From assembly GCA_027032855.1 (NCBI GenBank), contig JALVLX010000018.1:1-6168 (forward strand): a stretch of DNA of 6,168 nt, given 5' to 3'. Positions 1 to 5,565 of this stretch are shown one piece after another. The position numbers were made by a program, and so were the translations under genes. The notes beneath the pieces are model-generated. The model searched no databases. It saw only the letters and a list, made by a program, of their open reading frames with translations, and was not told the origin of the DNA. Numbering within the stretch: position 1 is the stretch's first letter; each line of letters begins with the position of its first letter. The DNA is from Flavobacteriales bacterium (GTDB taxonomy: Bacteria; Bacteroidota; Bacteroidia; Flavobacteriales; Flavobacteriaceae).

Positions 1-1
1 C

Positions 2-1789
2 GAAGGCAAAACCGGTTTTTACCAAAAAGCTTACTCCATTATCAAACAAAGACAAAACGAAAGTCTGGACTATATAAACCAAGTTCTTGACAAAGGTTTT
101 AATTTTGATATTGACGAAACCCTGAATATCGATTACAAAAATATTAAACCGGCAAAAACCAAAGCCGAGCTCAAAGATCGTTGGCGAAAATATCTGAAAT
201 TTAACACCCTGTCCAGATTATACGATAAAATAGAAGCGCAGAAGAAAAAGAAAGAAAAAGACAGCACATTCAAACCAAAATCCCTTAAAGAATTAGAAGA
301 AGAAGCACTGAAAGCGACCCGTAAATCTATCAAAACTTATATAGATGCGCTGGACGACATGGAAGAAATGGATTATTTCGCTATGTACGTCAATGCCATT
401 ACCATGCAATATGACCCGCACACCAATTATTTTAGTCCGCAAAGCAAAGAACGTTTTGACACAGACATGTCCGGTTCTTTTGAAGGTATAGGCGCCCGTT
501 TGCAAAAAGACGGTGATTACGTAAAAATTGTTGAAATTATTGCCGGCGGTCCGGCTTGGAAAGACGGTAAATTAAAAGTTGGTGATCTCATTCAAAAAGT
601 AGCACAAGGTGATGACGAACCGGTGGACATTATGGGTATGCGCCTGTCAAAAGTAGTTAAGTTGATCAAAGGTCCTAAAGGAACGGTTGTTAAACTGATT
701 GTCAAGCGTGTGGATGGCAGTATCGAAACCATTCCCATTACCCGCGACCGTGTTGAACTGGAAGAAACCTTTGCCAAATCCTTGTTGATTAAAGACAAAA
801 ATGAGACATTCGGCTATATTTATTTACCTAAATTTTATAAAGATTTTGAAAACAAAGAACGTCGTAGTGCCGCTACGGATATCAAAAAAGAATTGATAAA
901 ACTCAAAGCTGAAAACGTTAACGGCATTGTGCTGGACTTACGCAACAACGGTGGCGGTTCATTGTCAACAGTAGTTGATATCGGCGGTTTCTTTATTGAC
1001 AAAGGACCGATAGTTCAGGTTCGCGACAAAAAAGACAAAGTAGATGTATTGGAAGATGAAGATAAAACAACGGTTTATGACGGAAAAGTTATCGTTTTAA
1101 TCAACGAATTATCTGCTTCAGCATCAGAAATTTTAGCAGCGGCTTTGCAAGATTACAACCGTGCCATCATCATCGGAAGCAAATCGTACGGCAAAGGAAC
1201 TGTGCAAAATATGATTAGTATCAATCAAATTATGGGTGACAAATACGGTGAACTTGGTGCCTTAAAATGGACTACCAAAAAGTTTTACAGAATTTCCGGC
1301 GGCTCAACCCAACGCAAAGGTGTAACACCGGATATTATTATACCGGACAGCTACATGTATTTGGATATACGTGAAAAAGACGAACCAACTGCTTTGCCAT
1401 GGGATAAAATAGACAACGCACAACACAAAACTTATAAAATTGCTAACAAAGAGCAAATAGTTGCTCAAGAACAACAACGAATTGATACAACCATGTTATT
1501 TCAACATATAAAGGAAAAAGCTCGTTGGATTAAGGAGAATAAAAAGGATAATACGATTTATTTGAAGTTTGACAAATATGTTGAAGACATTAAAAAAGAT
1601 GAAGCTGTTAGCAAAAAATTTGACAGCTTAACCAAATTTCAATCCGGCTTTGAAGTACACTCGCTTCTTGAAGATTTAAGAGGTAGAGAGAAAGATACAA
1701 TTTTTAGAACCAAACGCGAAAAATGGATAAAAGCTATCAAAAAAGATCCTTACATCAGTGAAGCTATAAAAGTATTGGAAAAAGAATAA
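2..1789 (+). CDS. prc: Tail-specific (C-terminal processing) protease, S41 family, 5'-truncated by window edge
   Basis: The open frame runs in from the left edge, giving 595 residues without a start. The ATG at 359 is internal, because coherent protein continues upstream of it. Seen: a charged helical N-terminal stretch; a PDZ domain at about fragment residues 157-250 (beginning GSFEGIGARL); the S41 core with LDLRNNGGGSLS; and the catalytic block NELSASASEILAAAL...GKGTVQ. By spacing to E. coli Prc (S430/D441/K455), the Ser is residue 373 (codon 1118-1120), the Asp 384 and the Lys 398 (codon 1193-1195). FYRISGGSTQRKGVTPDI follows, then a Lys-rich C-terminal domain of the DUF3340 type. Known: Prc is a periplasmic protease that degrades or trims proteins from unstructured C-termini. 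Family members are about 680-720 residues, so roughly 100-130 residues including the signal peptide lie outside. The catalytic residues are intact. nadD follows after 42 bases with no terminator between, so co-transcription is possible. Confidence 0.95.
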   Translation, partial: EGKTGFYQKAYSIIKQRQNESLDYINQVLDKGFNFDIDETLNIDYKNIKPAKTKAELKDRWRKYLKFNTLSRLYDKIEAQKKKKEKDSTFKPKSLKELEEEALKATRKSIKTYIDALDDMEEMDYFAMYVNAITMQYDPHTNYFSPQSKERFDTDMSGSFEGIGARLQKDGDYVKIVEIIAGGPAWKDGKLKVGDLIQKVAQGDDEPVDIMGMRLSKVVKLIKGPKGTVVKLIVKRVDGSIETIPITRDRVELEETFAKSLLIKDKNETFGYIYLPKFYKDFENKERRSAATDIKKELIKLKAENVNGIVLDLRNNGGGSLSTVVDIGGFFIDKGPIVQVRDKKDKVDVLEDEDKTTVYDGKVIVLINELSASASEILAAALQDYNRAIIIGSKSYGKGTVQNMISINQIMGDKYGELGALKWTTKKFYRISGGSTQRKGVTPDIIIPDSYMYLDIREKDEPTALPWDKIDNAQHKTYKIANKEQIVAQEQQRIDTTMLFQHIKEKARWIKENKKDNTIYLKFDKYVEDIKKDEAVSKKFDSLTKFQSGFEVHSLLEDLRGREKDTIFRTKREKWIKAIKKDPYISEAIKVLEKE

Positions 1790-1831
1790 ACTTTAATGAA
1801 GTAGATAAATTCTCAATCCTTAAATAACAAT

Positions 1832-2413
1832 ATGCTAAAAATAGGTCTGTTTTTCGGTAGTTTTAACCCCATTCATATCGGACATCTGATAATTGCTAAC
1901 CACATTGTCGAACATAGCGATGTTGATAATGTATGGTTTATAGTCACACCACATAATCCGCATAAGAAAAAAAGTTCTTTACTTAGTGACTTTCAACGTT
2001 TGACCATGGTGCGACTGGCTGTCGAAAACTATCCTAAATTAAAAGCTTCCAACATAGAATTTGACCTGCCTCAGCCCAATTATACCATCAACACATTGAC
2101 CGTTTTGCAAGAAAAATATCCGGATAAACAATTTGTGTTGTTAATGGGAGAAGATAACTTAGCCAGCTTACCAAAATGGAAAAATTTTGAAGCTATTTTA
2201 AATTATTATCAAATATATGTATATCCGCGCTTGCATGAAAAAGTAATACCTGACTTTTTAAAAACACATTCTTCAGTGTTACGTATAAAAGCACCAATCA
2301 TTGAACTGTCGGCGACACAAATCAGAGAAGATATCAAAAACCGGAATAATGTAAGACCAATGTTGCCCCTTGAAGTATTTAAGTATTTGGACGAAATGAA
2401 TTTTTATAAATAA
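1832..2413 (+). CDS. nadD: Nicotinate-nucleotide adenylyltransferase
   Basis: This cytoplasmic enzyme of NAD biosynthesis transfers AMP from ATP to nicotinate mononucleotide, giving deamido-NAD and pyrophosphate. The 193-residue length is normal for the family. Seen: the nucleotidyltransferase phosphate-binding motif GSFNPIHIGH at residues 9-18 (HxGH at 15-18), TPHNPHKKK at about 39-47, and the second motif LSATQIRED at 159-167, corresponding to the family's (I/L)SxTxIR with S160, T162 and R165. In many homologues the second position is Ser; here it is Ala161. The ATG at 1832 is chosen because it begins directly at the first beta strand (MLKIGLFFGSF) and the frame upstream is closed by TAG at 1802-1804. 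There is no obvious Shine-Dalgarno sequence; the leader AAATAACAAT is A-rich, as is usual in Bacteroidota. The stop codon overlaps a promoter element for the next gene. Confidence 0.96.
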   Translation: MLKIGLFFGSFNPIHIGHLIIANHIVEHSDVDNVWFIVTPHNPHKKKSSLLSDFQRLTMVRLAVENYPKLKASNIEFDLPQPNYTINTLTVLQEKYPDKQFVLLMGEDNLASLPKWKNFEAILNYYQIYVYPRLHEKVIPDFLKTHSSVLRIKAPIIELSATQIREDIKNRNNVRPMLPLEVFKYLDEMNFYK

Positions 2414-2418
2414 TTTTG
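2387..2418 (+). promoter_or_regulatory. Bacteroidota-type promoter for the nuclease-domain gene
   Basis: TAATTTTG at 2411-2418 is an exact match to the Bacteroidota -7 consensus TAnnTTTG. A TTG at 2387-2389 lies 21 bases upstream, within the known 17-23 base spacing for the -33 element. The -7 element starts at the nadD stop codon. Transcription would begin near 2424, leaving an A/T-rich leader of roughly 28 bases before the ATG at 2452. Inferred from motif and spacing only; AT-rich DNA gives some chance matches. Confidence 0.55.
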
Positions 2419-2451
2419 TAAATTCGTATTTTAATTAAAATTATACAAAAC

Positions 2452-3168
2452 ATGAGTTTAATAGAATTAAAAGTCGATCGCATCCAATACAGTGAGACCC
2501 AAACAGGGGCTTATGTTTTGTTTTTAAAAGAACCTATAACCAACAAAAAACTCCCTATAGTTATAGGTGGTATGGAGGCACATTCCATCACAATAGGCTT
2601 GGAAAAAGATATTTTGCCACAACGTCCATTGACTCATGATTTAATGAAAACAATGTTGGAAGCTTATGAGGTTAAGCTTAAAAAAGTTATCATCAACAAG
2701 TTTGACCAAGGTATTTTTTATGCCATGTTGATTACCGAAAAAGATGGCATTGAAAAAGCTATAGATTCCCGCACTTCTGATGCTGTTGCGCTTGCCGTTC
2801 GATTTGAAACACCAGTTTTCTGTGAAAGCGATATTCTTGAAGAAGCCGGGATCTTTCTCCCCGGCGAATCTGCTCGTCAAAAAGAAAAAGAAAAAATAGA
2901 ACAACAGATTTCCGAAGACCTGGAAAAAATCTTGGAAAAAATAGACGAAATTCTAGAACCTGAATTTGATTTTGATGAGGATGTTAAAAGTGATGAGGTC
3001 GAACTAAGTGAACTGGAAGAAATTACGATAGCATTATTCGGTAAAAGAATAGTTAAATATTCAAAAAAAGAAATCGAAGAAATGTTACAAACTGCCATAG
3101 AAGAAGAAATGTACGAACGTGCCGGTATGCTGAAACGGTTCTTAGAACTCTCTTTTGATAAAAAATAA
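2452..3168 (+). CDS. Bifunctional nuclease (BFN/DUF151) domain protein with C-terminal UVR motif
   Basis: Residues about 1-140 are the bifunctional nuclease (DUF151) domain. The family's hallmarks are present: PIVIGGMEAHSI, RPLTHDLMKTMLEA, the stretch beginning KKVIINKFDQGIFYAML, and the DSRTSDAVALAVR block. An acidic, probably coiled-coil linker follows (about 142-195, rich in Glu, Lys and Asp). The last 35 residues (about 203-236, KKEIEEMLQTAIEEEMYERA and on) fit the UVR motif, the short helical hairpin that mediates UvrB-UvrC contact. Known: plant and bacterial members have been reported with DNase and RNase activity, and the domain-plus-UVR architecture is common in Bacteroidota. Inferred: a cytoplasmic nucleic-acid-acting or stress protein of undefined substrate. 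It has its own promoter motif just upstream, and the next gene follows after 16 bases with no terminator, so the two are probably one transcript. Confidence 0.9.
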   Translation: MSLIELKVDRIQYSETQTGAYVLFLKEPITNKKLPIVIGGMEAHSITIGLEKDILPQRPLTHDLMKTMLEAYEVKLKKVIINKFDQGIFYAMLITEKDGIEKAIDSRTSDAVALAVRFETPVFCESDILEEAGIFLPGESARQKEKEKIEQQISEDLEKILEKIDEILEPEFDFDEDVKSDEVELSELEEITIALFGKRIVKYSKKEIEEMLQTAIEEEMYERAGMLKRFLELSFDKK

Positions 3169-3184
3169 TTGTGGTTAAATTATT

Positions 3185-3526
3185 ATGAACAGCCTGCAAT
3201 TACTTTCCGGACAAAAAGACATTTCTCTCAACGAAATTACCGGACAACTAAAAAAAGATTTGAAATTGGCAGGTATTGATGCCGGTTATTTTGAACAAAT
3301 AGAAACCGGTGAAGCCTTGCTGGAAAAATTGCAATATTTCATTCAAGATATTGTATCATACCATCCTGCTGATTTTGACCGCTTTATGTATCGCATTGAT
3401 GTGCCCGAAAAAGAATTTTCAAAAATATTAACGACAGACTTTGAAGCTCTTGTTGAAAATATGGTTTTTCTTGTTCTAAAACGCGAAATACAAAAAATCA
3501 TTTTCCGCAAACAATTCGGACAATAA
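3185..3526 (+). CDS. Uncharacterised 113-residue protein, probably co-transcribed with the nuclease gene
   Basis: I do not recognise a named family. The product is 113 residues, with no signal peptide, membrane segment or cysteine, so it should be cytoplasmic. It looks wholly helical: an N-terminal helical part (about 14-30), a segment with GEALLEKLQYFIQDIV (about 42-57), then FDRFMYRIDVPEKEFSKIL (about 64-82), and a final hydrophobic-basic helix ending EIQKIIFRKQFGQ. The combination of a 'YRID(V/I)PE' centre and a C-terminal '(R/L)E.QK' helix recalls small conserved hypothetical proteins of Bacteroidota, but this is recollection and not a search. It starts 16 bases after the nuclease-domain gene and its stop codon abuts the terminator hairpin, so it is likely the last gene of that transcription unit. 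Base composition matches the neighbours. Confidence 0.8.
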   Translation: MNSLQLLSGQKDISLNEITGQLKKDLKLAGIDAGYFEQIETGEALLEKLQYFIQDIVSYHPADFDRFMYRIDVPEKEFSKILTTDFEALVENMVFLVLKREIQKIIFRKQFGQ

Positions 3527-3559
3527 AAAAGCCCGGAAATTCCGGGCTGAAATTATTTT
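3525..3559 (-). terminator. Intrinsic terminator between convergent genes, probably bidirectional
   Basis: A perfect 7-bp GC-rich stem, AGCCCGG (3530-3536) with CCGGGCT (3542-3548), encloses the loop AAATT. On the minus strand the stem is followed directly by a run of T (complement of A at 3525-3530), so it is a classical terminator for the secreted-protein gene at 3573. On the plus strand the T-run is at 3554-3559, six bases after the stem, so it may also stop transcripts of the 113-residue gene, whose stop codon ends at 3526. Confidence 0.85.
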
Positions 3560-3572
3560 TTCTTACAGTTAA

Positions 3573-3932
3573 TTACTTTCCGAATTTGGAAACAAATTCT
3601 TCATATTTGTTTCCCAAAATTCCTTTCATAAAAGTTTGGTATCCGGAACCTCTTTCTGCGTCCTTTTCAACTTCACTGATAACTTGACTTAAAGTTTTGC
3701 CTGCTGTTTGTCCTTTGGTTTCGGCCAAAATAATTCTTTTGTGGATAGCACGAGCTTTATAAAGGTTTTGCGTGTAAACCTTATCAGCAGTTGATTGATT
3801 CAAATCCAATGCAGATTGAATCATTTCAGTTTGTTTTTTGGCATAATCTTCCACATTAAACTTTTGTGACATTGTTTGACTGTAACCGGTCAATGCAATT
3901 AAAAGTATAGCGATGCTTAAAAATTTTTTCAT
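3573..3932 (-). CDS. Small secreted/periplasmic protein of unknown function
   Basis: A 119-residue product with a clear type I signal peptide: MKK, a hydrophobic core FLSIAILLIALTG, and a likely cut after GYS before Q19. The mature part (about 101 residues) has no cysteine and looks helical and strongly charged. It contains a segment KKQTEMIQSALDLNQSTADK followed by VYTQNLYKARAIHKR. This pattern, a heptad-like 'K.T..M...L.L......KVY..NL..A', resembles small secreted helical proteins of Bacteroidota related to the Spy/CpxP-like or DUF4890 type. I cannot confirm membership, so the function is left open; an envelope-stress or chaperone-like role is only a guess from that resemblance. It is a single gene, facing away from the EF-hand lipoprotein gene, with its own promoter motif and its own terminator. 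Confidence 0.85.
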   Translation of the reverse strand: MKKFLSIAILLIALTGYSQTMSQKFNVEDYAKKQTEMIQSALDLNQSTADKVYTQNLYKARAIHKRIILAETKGQTAGKTLSQVISEVEKDAERGSGYQTFMKGILGNKYEEFVSKFGK

Positions 3933-3961
3933 AATTTCGTCTTTTTATAAACTTTATGATG

Positions 3962-3993
3962 CAATTTTATGAAAAAATTTTAACATACACAAA
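3962..3993 (-). promoter_or_regulatory. Promoter for the small secreted protein gene
   Basis: Reading the minus strand, TTTG (complement of 3990-3993) is followed after 20 bases by TAAAATTG (complement of 3962-3969), a 7/8 match to TAnnTTTG at the right spacing. The start codon lies 29 bases downstream of the -7 element. Position, spacing and orientation all fit; one base of the -7 element deviates (A for T). Confidence 0.55.
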
Positions 3994-4073
3994 CAAAAAA
4001 AGTTTTACTTGGTTGTTTTAAGTTTTTTTTGTGAAGTTTTTAAATTACCTAAGTTTAATCTCACTTATTCAAC

Positions 4074-4089
4074 TGTAAGTTTTGTTACA
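4074..4089. repeat. Inverted repeat TGTAA-N6-TTACA, possible operator
   Basis: TGTAAGTTTTGTTACA has perfect 5-base arms around a 6-base centre, the usual geometry for a dimeric helix-turn-helix regulator. It lies about 80 bases upstream of the -33 element of the minus-strand promoter and about 190 bases upstream of the lipoprotein promoter. No regulator gene is adjacent. A 5-base perfect repeat can arise by chance in AT-rich DNA. Confidence 0.3.
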
Positions 4090-4276
4090 ATTTTAACGTC
4101 CAAAGTAAAAAAATTTGACGAAATATTAAAGGTTACACCGGATAATTTGTCACAAAATTATACCCACACATAGCATTTGACCTACCTGAAAAAGCAGGAA
4201 ATAACAAGTTAACTAACTGAAAGCCAGTTTCGTAAGTTTATTTTATACGTCTTATAATAAAATTCTATTAAAAGCG

Positions 4277-4307
4277 TTTACATTTAATATAAAATAATCT
4301 AAATTTG
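4277..4307 (+). promoter_or_regulatory. Promoter for the EF-hand lipoprotein gene
   Basis: TAAATTTG at 4300-4307 matches the Bacteroidota -7 consensus TAnnTTTG exactly. TTTA at 4277-4280, a 3/4 match to the -33 TTTG, lies 19 bases upstream. Transcription would start near 4313, giving a leader of about 30 bases, all A/T-rich, before the ATG at 4345. Confidence 0.6.
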
Positions 4308-4344
4308 AATTATCAATCTATTACAAACAATTAAATCTTAAACT

Positions 4345-4896
4345 ATGAAAAAAGTAAGTTTTACTAAAGTTGCCTTTATGGCATTTTTATTAACGGGATT
4401 TGTATTCTTGTCTTCATGTGGAGGCGATGACAATGCAAAAAAAGAAGCAACAACCGAACAAGCCGAAAAACCGGCTGAAAAAGCTACAGAACAAGAAGCT
4501 GAAAAACCCGCCGAAAAAACTGAAGCAAAAAAAGCTGACTATTTTGCTGAAATGGACACCGACAATGACGGAAAAGTCAGTAAAGAAGAATTTGCCGGTC
4601 ACACTAAAGGCGAATTTGAAAAAAAAGACGCTAACAAAGACGGTAAATTGTCAAAAGACGAATGTAAAATGGCTGAAAAATTTGACACTAACAAAGACGG
4701 TGGTGTTGATCCGGACGAATTTGTTAAAGGTCACGAAGCTATGTTTGGTAAAATTGATACCGACAAAGACGGTTTCGCTACAAAAGAAGAATTTAAAGCC
4801 TTTAAAGCTTCTATGAAAAAAGAAGGTAAATGCGGTGAAGGTAAAGCTAACGAAGCCAAAAAAGGCAAATGTGGCGATGGCAAATGTGGTAAATAA
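4345..4896 (+). CDS. EF-hand lipoprotein with C-terminal Cys-Gly-Lys tail
   Basis: A 183-residue product. Residues 1-24 form a lipoprotein signal peptide ending in the lipobox LSSC, with C25 as the lipidated residue. CGGDDN follows; acidic residues shortly after the Cys recall the Bacteroidota lipoprotein export signal, so surface display is possible. Residues about 31-65 are a low-complexity Ala/Glu/Lys/Pro linker with AEKPAEK twice. Four canonical 12-residue EF-hand loops follow: DTDNDGKVSKEE (71-82), DANKDGKLSKDE (95-106), DTNKDGGVDPDE (114-125) and DTDKDGFATKEE (138-149). All keep Asp1, Asp/Asn3, Asp5, Gly6 and Glu12, so calcium binding is expected. The tail carries EGKCG (160-164) and GKCGDGKCGK (174-183), with three Cys. 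EGKCG motifs are the modified core of HvfA/bufferin-type copper-binding peptides; no modifying enzyme gene is in this window. A monocistronic unit is suggested by its own promoter and terminator. The calcium-binding lipoprotein call is firm; the role is unknown. Confidence 0.92.
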   Translation: MKKVSFTKVAFMAFLLTGFVFLSSCGGDDNAKKEATTEQAEKPAEKATEQEAEKPAEKTEAKKADYFAEMDTDNDGKVSKEEFAGHTKGEFEKKDANKDGKLSKDECKMAEKFDTNKDGGVDPDEFVKGHEAMFGKIDTDKDGFATKEEFKAFKASMKKEGKCGEGKANEAKKGKCGDGKCGK

Positions 4897-4915
4897 TTTT
4901 TATTCCGCATATAAC

Positions 4916-4948
4916 AAAAACCACCTGCCAAAAACAGGTGGTTTTTTT
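4916..4948 (+). terminator. Intrinsic terminator of the lipoprotein gene
   Basis: The stem CCACCTG (4921-4927) pairs with CAGGTGG (4935-4941) around the loop CCAAAAA. Five A (4916-4920) before it pair with T after it, and the T-run is 4942-4948. It sits 20 bases after the lipoprotein stop. The A-run on the other side makes it symmetric, but no minus-strand gene needs it. Confidence 0.92.
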
Positions 4949-4950
4949 AT

Positions 4951-4958
4951 TAAATTTG
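4951..4958 (+). promoter_or_regulatory. Promoter -7 element directly in front of the Tat-protein start (leaderless mRNA)
   Basis: TAAATTTG exactly matches TAnnTTTG and ends five bases before the ATG at 4964. With a start site a few bases past the -7 element, the transcript would begin at or next to the start codon. No good TTG occurs at the expected -33 position, which is occupied by the terminator hairpin, so the promoter would rely on the -7 element. Confidence 0.55.
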
Positions 4959-4963
4959 CGTAG

Positions 4964-5563
4964 ATGAACAAACCGGTATTCAATAGGAGACACTTTATCA
5001 AAAGTATTGGCGCTACTGCCATTCTTTTGCAAATTCCTTTTTGGCAAAGTTGCAGTCAACCGGAACCGGTTTTCAAAGGTGTTCTCCCCGAAGAACAACA
5101 AAAAATTTTACATTCGGTATTAAAACATCTTTTTCCTAAAACTAATCTAAGTCCCGATATAGAGCAACTGCATACCGAAAATCATATAAATGCTTATTTG
5201 ACCGATCCTCTCATTGACCCGGACGAACAAAAATATATCATTAACGGTATTCAATGGCTGGACGAAACAGCACACGAACTTTACAAAACCGGTTTTGTGT
5301 CATTAAATCATTCACAGCAAATCAAAACCCTGGAAAATATTTTACAATCCTCTTGGGGCGAATCGTGGTTGTCGAGATTATTGACCTTGACTTTTGAATC
5401 TTTATTATTAGACCCCATTTACCAAATCAATACCGGTGAAGCCGGATGGCAATGGTTACATCATCAACCCGGACTGCCCCGCCCTAAATCCGGTATAGCT
5501 TATCCCGAAATTTTAAATCGTAAAAAAGAACAAGTCGCTATCACAGATTTGACACAATTATAA
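4964..5563 (+). CDS. Gluconate 2-dehydrogenase subunit 3 family protein, Tat-exported
   Basis: A 199-residue small subunit partner of a GMC dehydrogenase. The N-terminus has a twin-arginine signal (NRRHFIK, residues 7-13), a hydrophobic stretch (IGATAILLQIPF) and WQSC with C30, which could be a lipidation site since it is followed directly by SQPEP. The C-terminal part LLDPIYQINTGEAGWQWLHHQPGLPRP (start at about residue 147) matches the family's conserved 'DP.Y..N....GW.WL.HQPG.PRP' block. The start is well fixed: an in-frame TAG (4961-4963) abuts the ATG and the protein has no other methionine. Known: the subunit 3/gamma proteins of FAD-dependent gluconate and glucose dehydrogenases carry the Tat signal and escort the catalytic subunit to the periplasm. 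The catalytic gene starts two bases after the stop, so tight co-expression is expected. The actual substrate cannot be told from this gene. Confidence 0.9.
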   Translation: MNKPVFNRRHFIKSIGATAILLQIPFWQSCSQPEPVFKGVLPEEQQKILHSVLKHLFPKTNLSPDIEQLHTENHINAYLTDPLIDPDEQKYIINGIQWLDETAHELYKTGFVSLNHSQQIKTLENILQSSWGESWLSRLLTLTFESLLLDPIYQINTGEAGWQWLHHQPGLPRPKSGIAYPEILNRKKEQVAITDLTQL

Positions 5564-5565
5564 TA

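Larger units (their letters stand above)
3933..4344. promoter_or_regulatory. 412-base divergent intergenic region
   Basis: This very AT-rich stretch lies between the diverging secreted-protein and lipoprotein genes. It holds a promoter motif for each gene (3962-3993 minus, 4277-4307 plus) and an inverted repeat at 4074-4089. Between about 4090 and 4265 I see no convincing gene: short frames are closed by frequent stops. The spacing is long for a small-genome-style layout and leaves room for regulator sites or a small RNA, but nothing in the sequence proves either. Confidence 0.6.

Noticed and set aside
359..361. ATG at 359 as the start of the protease gene
   Set aside because: The same frame stays open and protein-like to the left edge, and S41 tail-specific proteases need the preceding N-terminal domain and signal peptide. 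The ATG is internal.
3956..4021. 21-residue frame (begins ATGATGCAA) in the intergenic region
   Set aside because: It overlaps the minus-strand promoter, has no promoter or ribosome site of its own, and its length is expected by chance.
4153..4160. Exact TAATTTTG on the minus strand as the main promoter of the secreted-protein gene
   Set aside because: There is no TTG at 17-23 bases upstream on that strand, and it lies over 220 bases from the start codon. The pair at 3962-3993 fits better.
4215..4229. AACTG/CAGTT hairpin as a terminator
   Set aside because: The stem is only 5 AT-containing base pairs, with no T-run directly after it on either strand and no gene ending nearby.
4269..4282. 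TGTAAACGC-like sequence (minus strand) as a LacI/CcpA-type operator
   Set aside because: Only a partial match to a cre-type site, it is not palindromic, and CcpA is not expected in Bacteroidota.
4400..4816. 138-codon plus-strand frame overlapping the EF-hand lipoprotein
   Set aside because: It is a +2 shadow of the A-rich lipoprotein gene. Its translation is a Lys/Thr/Pro-rich low-complexity product, and it lacks its own promoter.
4731..4931. Minus-strand frame with repeated LPSPHLP
   Set aside because: The repeats mirror the Gly-Lys-Cys tail codons on the other strand, so this is a shadow of the real gene.
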